Positions 13,146 through 25,141 of a stretch of 64,000 nt of DNA are shown in pieces. The DNA is from Talinum fruticosum. Lineage: Eukaryota; Streptophyta; Magnoliopsida; Caryophyllales; Talinaceae. The first letter of the stretch is position 1; the number at the start of each line of letters is the position of its first letter. Below the pieces are notes generated by a model. It had not been told where the DNA came from. It worked only from the letters and a program-made list of their open reading frames with translations, and ran no database searches. Location: contig JAITYX010000002.1 of the NCBI GenBank assembly GCA_021018815.1, positions 14,539,001-14,603,000 of the forward strand, given 5' to 3'. Made by a program: the position numbers and the translations under genes.

Positions 13146-15764
13146 ATGAGGACGATTTGCGACGTCTGTGAGGGCGCTGCTGCCATTTTCTTCTGCGCCG
13201 CCGACGAGGCCGCTCTTTGCCGTGCCTGCGATGAGAAGGTTGGTGGGTTTTTTATTTTCTTTCTTTTTGGTTTAGATTTCATTACTTCCTCGATTCATTT
13301 CGATCTTCAATCTTCTTACTGTTTTTCTTTTTATTTTTTGGGATTTGGTTTGGTTTGGTTCTAGACACTCGGAGCTCGTTTTCCGGGTTTCCCTGAGTGA
13401 TTTTTAGCAAAACAAGTGTCAAATCAGTTCATTCCTTGATCGTAATTGACTCATTTTGGGTTGATTAGTTTAGTAGTGTATTTTCTCAGTGAAAAGCTTA
13501 AAGAACATGGTAGGAAATAATTTTTGATTTGATTACCCAGATGGGTTTTTGTGTAGGTGGATTACGATATGATGAACAAGAGGTGGGTTAAACCAGCATT
13601 TTGCTAGGGTTTATTTACTGTTGTGGTGAATGTGACATGTGATTTGGTGATATTGAATTGGGTTAACCTTGGCATTGGGAGTGATTGGTGTAAGTTTCTT
13701 CGGATTCAAGTTAATTGTCGCTTTTCTCATGAGGGTTGTAGTTGTATGTGGTGGTGGGGCAGGGCGGGGAGGGGGTGGGGTTGAGGGTGTTTGCCTTAAT
13801 CTCTCAGCAGGGACCCGTGTTTTTTGATCAAATGTCGCAACTTTCCTGATGCTGCTCAAGCAATCATCATCGGAAGAGACTATATGCTTTATTCTCTATC
13901 TCCTAGGACCGACCTTGCCAAAAAAACATTCTTACTAACATGTCTAACTTTTCATCTGCTTGGAATTATTCACCAGAGACTTGCATTTTTTGTGCACGAC
14001 TTGTATTGGGTTTATATTTGTTTCCCAACACTTCATCATCAGGAAGGACAAAAAGAGGGATTTTTGCAGTAACCTAATTGCTATTCATCACATTTATTTA
14101 TGGTTAATTGATGATCTATGCGGATAAGTTATAGTTTGTGATCACCATCGGATCTTGAGGTTGTTGAGCTTCCTGTGAGCTTAATGACATAGATTTTGTC
14201 GATAAATTTCCACGGATGTTTAGAAGTTTATCTTGCTTGCCTCTAGCTAGCCCTTTTACTCTGCCAGGCTAGATCATCTTCTTCATTTCCGCAATGGCTT
14301 TTTGTGCTGTTTCCCTTCTGTCTTTTTTTCTGTCTCTCCAAGCTATTAGTTTCAAGTGAACTGTGATGGGGAAATCTGGATAATGCTAGATTAGTACTAC
14401 AATGACTGAAACTTTTGCAATTACGTTTTGATGGTTCTGACTAGCACTGGATGTTTTCCGAGGCTGCAACAGCAGTTAAATTAATGTAGCCGAATGAAGG
14501 TTACTAAAACTGATTCGTTTAACCTTATACTTGCATTTTAATGGCTAAAAAGGGTTTACCTTTAATCTTAGGCTTTCTGGAGAGGGTCTGAGAATTAAGA
14601 AGTTTTAGGCTTCTGATTACAGATCTGATTGAACCCAGTTCTCTGGAATAAAAATTATGAACTGTTAAAATAATTATTTGAACTGCTAGTGCTCAAGTGT
14701 GCTCTCCATGAACTGGATCTGCAGGTGCATATGTGTAACAAGCTTGCAAGTCGACATGTACGGGTTGGGCTAGCTGCACCTAGTGATGTACCGAAATGCG
14801 ACATTTGTGAAAATGCTCCTGGTGGGTGGTTCTGCACCGGAGCAAGGAATGCTATTTCTCTTATACTTCTATTTGGACTTGATTTATTAAATCATGTTTG
14901 CAGCTTTCTTTTATTGCGAGATTGATGGGAGTTCACTTTGCCTGCAATGTGATACGGTTGTACATGTTGGTGGTAAAAGAACTCACAGAAGATATCTTTT
15001 ACTGAGACAGAGAGTGGAGGTCTGTGATGCAGTGTCATGTAGATTGTTTTTTCACCCTGGTAGTTGCATCTCATATTGAATGCAACATAAATCAACTCAC
15101 TATTGGGCTTTTGTCTGTAGTTTCCAGGGGATAAACCTGGACATATTGAGGATATGAGCTCAGAACAGGCTGATCGAGGTGAGGTTAGGAGGGAAACAAA
15201 TCAATCGCCTAACCCGGTTACGAGGGAGAGACAGCAAAACAACGCTGTATCTGTAGTTCCAACAGTAGAAGGTAATTCTGTTGCTGATGGCAAAATGGGC
15301 AACAAAATGATTGATCTTAATGCAAGACCCCAAAGGACTGCTGGGCAGTTTCAAAACCACCTGGTATGCGTCTTTGAGTCTCAAAATCTCAAAGAAGTTA
15401 TGTTTTATCCTTAAGTAAAGAATGAAGAATCTTCATCTTGGTTAGCTTGAGTTTCCTTAAGTATTTCCTGTGGCAGCCGAAAACACAGAAAGGGCTGTGG
15501 AAATTTTTCGGCCCAATAAGCTGCCCTGTAAACATTTGGTGCCCCCAGACCCCGAAACACCCACACACAAGGGGGAGGGGGCAGTGGGCTGACTCCTTTC
15601 TCCACTCCTCTCTGACTCTGGCAATTCATTTGAAATCTAGAGTTTTAGACCTGATCACATGTATACCTTTTGTGTCACAGGGAACAGATAGTGTTGCTGG
15701 TACCAATGATGATTCAGCAAATTTAGTTCCTATTAGATCCTTCAAAAGCGAGCCTGAAAAATAG
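13146..15764 (+). CDS. Double B-box zinc finger protein, BBX18/BBX19 type
   Basis: Nuclear transcriptional cofactor of plant light, circadian and flowering signalling (B-box group IV; no CCT domain). Five coding exons: 13146-13238, 14725-14821, 14904-15019, 15121-15363 and 15681-15764. They total 633 bases (210 aa) with consistent phases and no frameshift. The first B-box starts at [17 protein letters not shown] (Cys5, Cys8) and its zinc ligands continue into exon 2 ([10 protein letters not shown]). The second starts at [14 protein letters not shown] (Cys56, Cys59) and ends around [12 protein letters not shown]. The C-terminus keeps two group features: a short [11 protein letters not shown] motif and the terminal RSFKSEPEK. 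The start is the first ATG of the conserved N-terminus. A 3' UTR intron is plausible (donor near 15769, acceptor near 15871). Intron 1 is long (about 1.5 kb). The nearest neighbour is the KIN-7 gene, transcribed divergently. Confidence 0.95.
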
Positions 15765-16821
15765 GCAAGGTATTCTATTATTACTGCAAAGTGTTGCTTG
15801 ATCATGGTGTTTGTCCTGTTTGAATGAACTCAATGAAGCTATTAGTGTCTCCCTACTTCTATGTAAGCTGCAGCTGGTCGGGGGCAACATTTCTAAGAGA
15901 CAAAGTGTATAGGACTATCAATCTTCTGCTGAAGGGCACCAGCCAAATCCCCGAGGATCATCTGATCACGTTATATTTCCTCTGTGATTACAGCTGTTGA
16001 CGTTTTGTGCACCTAATTGCAGAATTCTTAGCCAAAACCCCTTGAAACTCCTGGAATTGAAGCCAACCACAACCAAAATTGTATTCATGTTGTAAAGTTA
16101 ATGATTTTGATTCTATATATGGCCCTGAGAAACAAGGTTTCATGCTTTAGCCTTGAGCGACGAGTACTCTTGTGAGGATTGAAATTTCAGGAACCATCTG
16201 TAATCGTTGTAATCATAACAGAGGTGATCATATTGGTTAGAATGAGAATGCTTAAATACCAGTTTCGTTTTGATTTTACAGTGACCGGAGTTCGACGTGG
16301 TTAACCAGCTTCTTCCTTTGATCCTTATTCATGTATTAGGATTTGATCATTGGAGAAGTGGTCCTCGGATCATAACAACTCTAACCAGAGTTTATGACTG
16401 ACAAATTTGAGCAGAGGCTCGAATTTGAAGCAACAAAATCGAGTGCATTTTAATAAGCACTTTGTGCCTACATATCTAGCACTCCTATTTTATAACCCCC
16501 CCAAAAAAAAAAATTATCGTCCATTCATTAGAGTTCCATAAAGGGGTTAAAGTTTGTCATAAAAAATTTTCTTCATGGGACTCAAACTTGATATACTTGA
16601 GGAAAATAAGTGCAAAATCAATTGAATCAACCTCCACATAGGCTTAGTGTATATATGCAAAAGTGTAAAGCTTCCTTTAGTATCTTATTTTGTTTCTCTA
16701 TTATCCCCAAGTAAACAATGAAAATTATATACTACATGTAAAAGTTCCATTAATAATTTTTTACTACGATAGAAAAAAGTCCTTTTATAATTAATACAAA
16801 AGTAAAAGTTATACTCGTAGT
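15765..16821 (+). other. 3' UTR and downstream flank of the B-box gene
   Basis: The first few hundred bases are likely 3' UTR of the B-box gene, with a mixed-composition tail up to about 16.4 kb. After that the sequence becomes AT-rich intergenic DNA up to the LTR boundary. No other coding signal is seen. Confidence 0.5.
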
Positions 16822-19714
16822 TGTAACAACCCTAGACCCACCCTAGGAGTATTACATGCCAAGGTTCCCGAGAGGAACCCCTAAGGCTGCTTAGGGTCTC
16901 AACTTGGGGTTAATAACCCTTTCTTGGATTGGCGGAAGCGTAATTCTAGGTTTTCAAAGGTTTTTACGGAAATTTCGGCGAGTTTCCTCTATAAACTGGC
17001 TAAACCCATGGGCTTAAAGCCCTAACCCCGCACGAAATACAATCTTAAACTCAACGAGCCACACGCTCGGAGAAACACAACACAATTCAACGAGCCACAC
17101 GCTCGGAGTATTCACATAGGGATTTACATTCATAATTAAAACTTAAGCTCACATACAATAGTCTTTACAACATCTTTCTAAACAAAAGACAGAAAAACAA
17201 GTAGTAAGCCCGGCATCTCCTATTCGTCCGCTATTTCCAAAAGCCAAAGGCAACTCCTGCCGGTCTTAACCTCGTACCGAAATGTTGGTGATGTCATGAG
17301 CTCACTAGCCCAATGAATAATCCAAACCCAACCCTGGTTTCACTTTGCACATTAATTCATTAACAAACACACGTAAGTTCACAACTCATTCATAACATGC
17401 GATTCGGATCATACCGCTTAAGGCATGCGAGATTCTAAACTTACCAACTTGCCGAGAATCATAATGACATCACTTATTCATGAATTCAATTAAACATACT
17501 TCATTCATATTTCTACACAAGTAAGTCATAGAATCATTCATCATGTAAATCATTCATCACATAAATCATATCTTAACTCTTATCGCATTCATTTCTTACG
17601 AAACAAGATTCGTTCTTCTTCTTGAGTTCAATCATGCATTTCATAATTCATCGATTCGTTCTTTCTTGTTCGATATGCACGATCATTTGATTCTTCAAAG
17701 CATAATTCTTTTAAGTCTTTTTAGTTTCGAATGGAAAGAAGATTTATGCACTCGCTCTAAAGACCCAGTTCTTGGAGCCAAAACAATTCGTAGGCTCGGT
17801 TCACGGAGGCATACAATTCGTGGCCTCGAGGCATAACAATTCGTGGCCTCGAGGCGGCCTCCCATCCCCGAAGGACGCATACTGTCAATTCTTAGTGGAA
17901 GGAATTCAATTCGTGGCTTCGGGTTGACGAGACACTTCTATGGCCATAGCTTCAGAGGGTTCTTTAATTCGTGGGGTCTTAGATCAATAACACAATCCTT
18001 TCTCCCTTCTTTAGTCCTTTAAGTTTCTTATCTTCTTATTACTTATACATAAGAAATACTTAATTCATATAATTCATGCTTAGCACGTTCATGCGTAACT
18101 TCTTCAAAACAAGCAATTCACATAAGCAAGTTTCAACTCAAACTCAATCAATTCATTTCACATACGCATGCTTATGCCATTCATACTCAATGTAATTTAG
18201 GATAACACATAATCACATAAACATGCCAACTAGGATTCCTAATCAACGAACTTATCGTTTTCATGATCGCGTATCATCGCGTATAAGTAATTTATGGTTC
18301 TATAACTTTCCTTAATCGACATATATCTTTTAATCTAGCCATAAAGCTTCTTAAATATCAGCTCATAATTCAGTTACTTACTTAATTCTGATTTTGCTCA
18401 AAACAGGACATTTTCACATAAAATTGCATATCTCCCAATCTACTCATCCAATGCATACGAAATTTTACAGGAAATTCTCATAAATCATCAGGAAGCTGCA
18501 GTAAAAGTTTCAAGAAATTTGAGCTACACATGACTTCGCAACAATTCAGACAGCATGCTTAATTCATGAAAAATCTGCACTTAAGTCATGATGTTCAATT
18601 TCCTGATTTTTTCTCAATAATTCGGTTCAAGCTAACTTCACTAAATTCTCAATCACACAGCTCAATAATCGTGCTCAACAATGCTCAAATATCATTAAAT
18701 TCATAAACCAGGCATAAATCGCAACATGCTTTTCAATTCATGAGTTTCTAGTTTCGTGAATTTAGGCCTCTAGCTTCTTCAATTAACTTAGGATTTCCAA
18801 TTTTATGAATCAATTCCAAGTTTCATCCACCTAATTCATTTTATTCTAAAGGATGAATTCAGATTACTCACCTTATATTCTTAGAGGTTCTAAGAATTCA
18901 GTTTTGGAAGGGTTTCGAATTGGGTTTAGCTTCTCGTTCTGCCTTTCGATTCCTAGTCTAGCTCTGCTCCCTCAACCCTTCTTCTTCCCTGACCCTCTGC
19001 TTCTTCCTCTCGCTGCCTCAGTCCCGGGCTCCGACTTCCCCTGTTTCGGTCTGATTCTGGTCCTCTTCGTCCCCCTCCTCGCGCTCACCGGCCACTGGCC
19101 CCTCGCGCTCTCTCCCGCTCTCGTTTTGTTCTGCTTTTACTTCTGTCTCTGCTCTGCTTCTCTTCTTTCTTTCGTTCCCTTTTCTTCTTCCGCTCTGCTC
19201 GGCCTCCCGAGCTCTCGCTCTCCCTTCGCTCACCGGCGGCGGCGTCCTCGCCGTTCAGGCGGCCACGGCCACGGGCTCTCGCGCTCTCTCCCTCTCTCGC
19301 TCTGCCTCGGCTCCCTCTCGTTTCCCCTGTTTCTGCTTCTTTTCTTCTTTTCCTTCCTTGTTTCTGCTTCTGCTTCTGCTTCTTTTTCTCGTTCTTTTCT
19401 TTGTTCTCAGGCCCATTCTCTCTCCTCTCCTCCTAATCACACCTAATAGGCTTGCTGGCCTATTTCCCATTGGACCCCAACTCTCTTTACTTAATTTCTT
19501 GCCAATACAATGCCACTAATCTCCATTCCTCATTCCTTTTTCTTTTTCTTTTTTTTTAACTGGGCCCAACTAGCTTCTCAAGGCCCAATTTAGCTAGCCC
19601 ATGCTCGGTTTCGGTTCTCGGGTTTCTAATTCCGACTCGAAAAAAATTCTAATTCACTTAATTTAATAATTTAATTCACTAGCAAACAAACACCGAAATT
19701 TCGAGGTCTTACGA
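16822..19714 (-). mobile_element. Probable solo LTR of a large LTR retrotransposon (Ty3/gypsy-like style), 2.9 kb
   Basis: The block begins TGTAACAACCCTAG and ends GAGGTCTTACGA. It is flanked by the same 5 bases, GTAGT, at 16817-16821 and 19715-19719, as expected of an LTR-element target duplication. Read on the minus strand it starts TCGTAAGACCTCG and ends GTTGTTACA; the end has canonical CA, while the start has TCG instead of TG, perhaps a one-base change. Many plant gypsy LTRs start TGTAAGACC. The block contains short internal repeats (around 17053-17110, a unit with GAGCCACACGCTCGGAG; around 17785-17860, a unit with AATTCGTGGCCTCGAGG) and a GC-rich CT-biased tract at 18950-19440. No gag, pol or second LTR is present, which argues for recombination to a solo LTR. 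The 197-codon frame at 18853-19446 is a low-complexity by-product. Confidence 0.7.
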
Positions 19715-19719
19715 GTAGT

Positions 19720-22380
19720 ACATGTAATGTTTCTCCAAATACTAAATTTATTAATATACTATTTTAAAACAAGTATCTTATTTTATACGGAAGAAACCTT
19801 GGCTGAGTAGATAGATAGTTGTATTGTATCTATATATATACATCAATATGTTCGATGAATTTGAATTTTACTTTTTTTGGTTTTTCTCTTTCTTTTTTTA
19901 TTTTGAGAATGATGATGATATATACGTAGTTGCATTGCATTTGCATGTATGTCATGCATAATTTGCATATTTATGAGAAGATTGATGAATTATTCCTCAT
20001 TTTATTGGTGCGTTCGATTACTAATTAAAGAGTTAAGGAGTGAAAGCAATCCATGTTGGTCACATTATCTGCCTACAAATATCAAATATTCCATCTTATC
20101 TTATCACAAACATTTCTAGAAACAGAAAGTTATCATCATACATAGCTCACATTGTTATTCTTCACCAATTTGCATTATCGTTTTTGACCAAATTGCAATT
20201 TTACTTGGACTTTGATACTTCGACCTATATTTTGAAAATTAAAATAAAATTTTACATTGTTAAAATATTACAGATATCGACTTTAAATTTCATCATATTT
20301 GTACATAAGTTAAATTTTATTTTAAAATTAATTGACAAAAGATACAGATAATTCACCGACTTATGATATATATTCTCACAACCACCTAGTTATATAAACG
20401 TGCATGTGGGATGTGTCCACATTTATATTTCAACACTTACTTCTTGAATTTTTTTAGTATTTTTCTGGAAAAAAGTGGAAGCATTAATGTGTCACTTGTG
20501 TACCGGAAACATATTATAGTCGATCAAATAGCAAAAAACATTTTACGTATTTCAACTGAAGACATATCAGTTTTTTATTTTTTATTTTAATAAGAGTGGA
20601 TAAGGAATTTGGTGGTTATAAGTGCGTACACTTTTCGGAGAGTTGAAAAAAAAACAATTAAGTAAATTTTTAAAGATAATTAGAGTATAGTGGAATAAAG
20701 GATAATACATCTCTAATGTATTACATATTTCTTTATATGAATTAGTTGGTATTTAATAGTTTAGCATTTTAACAAAATTAATTTTTTTACAATTATATAG
20801 TTTAGGGGGTAAAGTTATTACATCAAGTTCTCTAAACAACGAAGTTATGAGTGGGCTAGAGGCGGGTACGCAAATTATTTTTTAATTATGGGAGATATAT
20901 GTATATATCGAGTAAAATTAAGTTATTTTCCAATACTATAACCTCCCCAAATTATATAATATAGACGGCTCCCTCATTTAAATACGAACTCTATTATTTT
21001 ACTCCTGAATCCTCCCTATCTTATCTAAACTTAACTTATGGGATATGAATATTGGTATGGTCACAAGGATACAGATAATGTGCCCATATGTGACTACACT
21101 TTAAAAAGACCAATTCTATGTATGTTTGTTATTCTTTAGAAATTACAGTGTTATACTCCTTTCCCTTATTATGGTATAATTAAAGCCCTATTCTTTTTAG
21201 ATTTAGCTTGTTATATCTACACCTTATTATAACAGTTTCTTACAACTACTTACAGTTAAGTGGAACAAAGAGACTTACAAGTCGATATAACGGCAATATT
21301 TATCTCATACACTAAGGTCGATATGTAACATTGATATTTCAAAATTATACTGATTAAACTAACTGATATCGGCCATTAGCGACTTTAGATGAAAGATTAA
21401 TTAAAGGGTAAGGCATGACTAAAAGTTCAAATAGTTGAAGTAATGTAAAGCAGAGAAGCAAATGCAAAAGGGAAAGGAGGGTGATGGTGAACTTTATCCA
21501 TACATGTAGAATCCAACTCACATGCACTTACGGCTATCTACAAGCAAAGTTCATCCATGATTGAGCTCCTCACCAGGAATCTTCTTCAACTTCAATTTCC
21601 CACCACTTACTTTCCTTACTTTTCTTGCTTCATAAGGAAATCTTAACACTCATCACAATAATGCTCTTTCAATTTACTAGTCAAACAAACCCAACCCCCT
21701 CATTTTAATCAATCTAATTAATTAAATTACCCACTACAAAACATAACCCTAAACATCAAAGACAAACTCACTTTTTTCTTTCTTTCACAACTTTCACTGC
21801 ACAAATATTTTTGTCAATTTATTGGTCGATATATCATTTTCTACGTTATAATATAATCAAGGTTATCGGAATCGGAATTTTAATTAGAATCGATTAGGTC
21901 CTCGGAATTGAAATCATAGATCAGAATCGGATCCTTAAATTCTACAATTTGTCTAGAACCATAATAATCATAACAAATGTAAAGATTATACAAATTCAAT
22001 TAACTATATTTTATAGAAAATTTTAATACAAAATATATATTAATGTATGAGCATTTTACGATTGATACATATTTTCGTATCATCATATTTTGATCCTACC
22101 AAATATTTTTGAACTAAACCAGGATCATAAGATACTAATAAATTTAATATTTGGGATCGAGTTGAGTCCTTTCATCGTAAAATCATAGGATCTTAAGATG
22201 CGAGATATGGAATTTAACAATAATGATTTCAACTAATCATGTAGTACAAAATTAGATTAAAATCCTTTATTTCATCCATAGATCTATCTTTATAATACCC
22301 TTTCAATTCTATGCCCAAAAGCATTTGGCTTTTGTCGTGTGGGAATTAAGAACTTAGCTTATTCATGCATGTCGGCTTTG
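19720..22380. other. AT-rich intergenic region with no supported gene
   Basis: I see no coding region, RNA gene or well-bounded repeat here. An open frame at 20040-20351 is AT-driven and has no recognisable protein features. The stretch 21860-22200 has repeated GGAATCGG/GATCTTAAGAT-like words and may be an old MITE, but I cannot define its ends. Confidence 0.5.
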
Positions 22381-22394
22381 GGCCCTCTATAAAA
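22364..22394 (+). promoter_or_regulatory. Core promoter: RY motif and TATA box
   Basis: A CATGCATG palindrome (RY-type element, 22364-22371) lies just upstream of a strong TATA box, TATAAAA at 22388-22394. The first ATG downstream is at 22513, giving a short leader of roughly 90 bases. RY elements are associated with seed-specific B3 factors; their relevance here is inference. Confidence 0.6.
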
Positions 22395-22512
22395 GGGCGA
22401 AGAAGAGTGGCGTTACTTGCTCACACACACTAAAATCCTCACCAAAGCCTCAGGAAACTTTGAAACACGTACGTACATCCTATAATCCACTACCTACCCA
22501 AATTATACAACC

Positions 22513-22722
22513 ATGCAAAATCCAACCTCACCAACTCAAACATATCCTCCTCCTCCTTCCAACTGTGGATATCCGCCGTACTACAAATGGGCGTTCCCAA
22601 CCTCTTACAACGCCTTCCCCGGCACCACCATCGTCGTCACCGCCGGGGCTAACTCCAAAGCCTCAGGACAGCGGTTCGATGGAGACGGCAGTGCTCACAA
22701 GGCCGAGAAATCCGGTACTTAA
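22513..22722 (+). CDS. Small Pro/Tyr/Gly-containing protein, unknown function (69 aa)
   Basis: I do not recognise this family. The frame starts at the first ATG after a good TATA box and encodes MQNPTSPTQTYPPPP, then NCGYPPYYKWAFP, a short hydrophobic stretch GTTIVVTAGA, and a polar Gly/Asp/Lys-rich tail. There is no signal peptide and no membrane segment. The single cysteine is in the NCGYPP motif. It may be distantly related to the longer frame at 24285, which also carries GYPP motifs and an IPIAGN stretch at the equivalent place, and has a TATA box at similar spacing. Coding status rests on promoter, start context and composition only; it could be a lineage-specific gene. Confidence 0.5.
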   Translation: MQNPTSPTQTYPPPPSNCGYPPYYKWAFPTSYNAFPGTTIVVTAGANSKASGQRFDGDGSAHKAEKSGT

Positions 22723-22744
22723 GCCAGATGATCGAAAGTCATGA

Positions 22745-24190
22745 GTAGGCAACATTGCTTAATTATGATGGATCATTATGCTAAAACAACCACTAATGTG
22801 CAAAGATCAATCTAAATAAACTAAATGTATGTCTCTTTAATTGAGTCCATCGGTAATGTATGTATTTTACCTCGCTTTGTTTTCCTTTTTTTCCAATCCT
22901 TGTATATCTATTGCTAGTGTGATCGATGTAAACCATGGAAATGTGTTCTAATTAATGGTATCGATATGGATTCTAGGCTTCCTCTGTAATTGGGTGTTGC
23001 AGAAAAGAATATGGAAATCATGATTGAAATTAGAATTGAGCAGAGGGAAGATCATATTTGGAATATACTTGGCAAAAAACATTTCACAAAATAATCCGGC
23101 ATAGACTATTGGATATTATCATACCCACCTTATTGGGCTGCCGAGGAGAGAAAATTTGAATTTAAAACGATCTGATCCAACAATAAGGTATAAAGTATGT
23201 TTGAATGATATGCTATACACTTGAATCTTGTTATGTGAAGATTTGAACAAGATCAGATTTTGGTTAAGATTGTTTTGTCTAATATATAAGCTACTTTTTA
23301 AGGCAGATATTTTAGAAATGATTTTTTTTATAAAAAAATATTACAAAATCTACTAAATATGGTGGTAATAAGCACTATTAAACTAAAAAATAACCCTATT
23401 TAAAAATGAAGCCTTTAAAAAAGATCCGTATTATAATCGATAATTTATCCAATATTTTGCTTTTGAGTGAGTCATACATCATTTGCAGAATTGAGATTTT
23501 AAGTAGAATAGCCTAAAAGTGGCATAGCCTTTACCAAAGCTAAGCTTAAATTTTCCACCTGTGTCACATCATCATTGTGCCTGGGGTTGAACAAGACCAC
23601 AAAAGCAAGTCAATCATCTTCAACAGTTGAACCATAGTCTTTCTTATGAATACAACAAATTATCAATAATTCATCACTTTTAATTTCTCACCAAAAAAAC
23701 TCACATTTGCTTTACGCATGTTGCCGGTTGCCTTAAGCAAGTCGATAGCATCGAAATTTTCTGATCTCGAGTCATCCTCAATTTGGTGTGCGTGTATGGC
23801 CGGCCATACATAAAAATTATTGATCAACATATTATCATCTAAAACCCTTTTAGAGTTATTTGAGAAACAACTATTAACTGTTTTTAAAACATAAAAAAAG
23901 AAAAATAAAGGGTATGATATTTCCACGGTGAGATCAACCAAACCTACGTGGTCGGTTTTTGATACCACATAGATTTGTCTGGTAACAAGCCACTTTGAAT
24001 TTATTCTACTTATTATCAAAGCTAAGGTTAAATTCTCCATCATGTCACATCATCAATGTGCATAGGGTTGAACAAAGAGCAAACCAAGTTAATCATCTTG
24101 AACTAAAGTTTTGTTATGAATTTACAAGTTCTCAATAATTGATGACTTTTCCACAAGATGCCAGTGCCTTTATCCTCCACTATGTGTAAT
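22745..24190. other. Spacer between the two small genes
   Basis: The first part is likely 3' UTR of the 22.5-kb gene. The rest is AT-rich and holds the duplicated block listed separately. A minus-strand open frame at 23663-24043 overlaps that duplication and shows no protein features I recognise. Confidence 0.45.
23515..24150 (+). repeat. Direct duplication of a ~160-bp block upstream of the 24.3-kb gene
   Basis: The stretch 23515-23682 recurs in diverged form at 23998-24150. Shared words in the same order include CAAAGCTAAG, TTAAATT, GTCACATCATCA, GGGTTGAACAA, AATCATCTT and TCAATAATT. The copies lie about 480 bp apart, directly upstream of the TATA box of the 24.3-kb gene. They may be promoter duplications or remnants of a further gene copy. 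Confidence 0.6.
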
Positions 24191-24195
24191 CTAAA

Positions 24196-24202
24196 TATAA
24201 GG
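24196..24202 (+). promoter_or_regulatory. TATA box of the 24.3-kb small gene
   Basis: TATAAGG lies 83 bases upstream of the ATG at 24285, a plausible spacing for a plant core promoter followed by a short A/C-rich leader. Confidence 0.45.
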
Positions 24203-24284
24203 CAGTCACTGGTTTATTTACCCTTTCCCAATTACATGACCAACAACTAAAACAAACACATCAAAACCTCAAATTCATAACACC

Positions 24285-24672
24285 ATGAGACCTACCCCTG
24301 TCTTCCCACCTGGTTACCCTGAAGAACTGAAGAAATATGGGTATCCTCCCCTTTCCCACTAGGCTATCCTCCAGAACAATACGAAAAATATGGGTATCCT
24401 CCCTCTTTTCCAGCTGGTTCTTCTCAGAACAGTCCTGCCTCGATCACCCACCCAAGTTCGGCTGATCCTTCCCACAATAGTTCCTCCTCGATCATCGATC
24501 AAATCCCCCAAATTCGGCCTCTATTAGAGACTATGGAATTGTGTCCTTCCCTTGGGGACCAGGCAACTATATTCCCATTGCAGGAAATGTTTACAATTCT
24601 GGGTTTAATGTCAATCATTCTGGCAACCAAGACAGTGGAGATGTCAATGTTGGCAATCACACTCAGAAATAG
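24285..24672 (+). pseudogene. Small Pro/Gly/Tyr/Ser-rich protein, frame broken at two C-runs
   Basis: I do not recognise the family. Read literally, the ATG frame stops after 25 codons. One missing C in the run 24348-24351 and one in 24505-24509 would connect three frames into 129 codons ending at TAG 24670-24672; the length with two extra bases is 390, a multiple of three. The N-terminal part holds two copies of a unit around GYPxExxxKYGYPP. A Ser-rich middle follows, then a Gly/Asn/Val tail with PGNYIPIAGN and DSGDVNVGN. There is no signal peptide or membrane helix. Listed as broken because the given sequence is broken, but both breaks fit the window-wide homopolymer-deletion pattern, so it may be intact. 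Related perhaps to the gene at 22513. Confidence 0.5.
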
Positions 24673-25141
24673 ATAGTATCATTTAACAAGTTATTATGTA
24701 ATTTAATGTAAGGTGTGCTCTAATTATGTTATGTTCTGTAATGATCTGTTATATTACTGAATGAGTGGAATGATTATAGGGTTCTTTGGTAATGACTTTT
24801 TGGACTTTTCTAAATATATAATGGTGGAAGTATTAACTAGGATGAAGGTAGGAATCAAGTAACCAACAGATCAAAAATCTTCAGGAAGTAGAACTACAAG
24901 CTAAAAACAATTCAATTCGAATCGTGAAAACTACATCTCTTTCATGGGTATATATTAATCACAATGAAGCTTCAAGACCATCCGTCAAATTAACAAACCA
25001 CTGTCAGAATAAGGCAGTAACTGAAGCCAACCTGATTTTACAGGAACTCCCCAACAATGTGCAAATGTTGAGAATTTAAGGTATCAAGAGAGAAGTAGAA
25101 GAAACTTAGACAAGAAGACTTTACCACGGAAAAATAACATG
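24673..25141. other. Convergent 3' region between the 24.3-kb gene and the 25.1-kb gene
   Basis: The two neighbouring genes converge here, so this stretch probably holds both 3' UTRs. I see no further coding signal, RNA gene or repeat. Confidence 0.5.

Noticed and set aside
18853..19446. 197-codon open frame, the longest in its area
   Set aside because: It is a CT-biased low-complexity translation (Ser/Leu/Phe/Pro only) inside the LTR, with no domain or codon pattern of a gene.
20040..20351. 103-codon plus-strand frame
   Set aside because: AT-driven Ile/Lys/Phe-rich sequence, no promoter signal, no recognisable motif.
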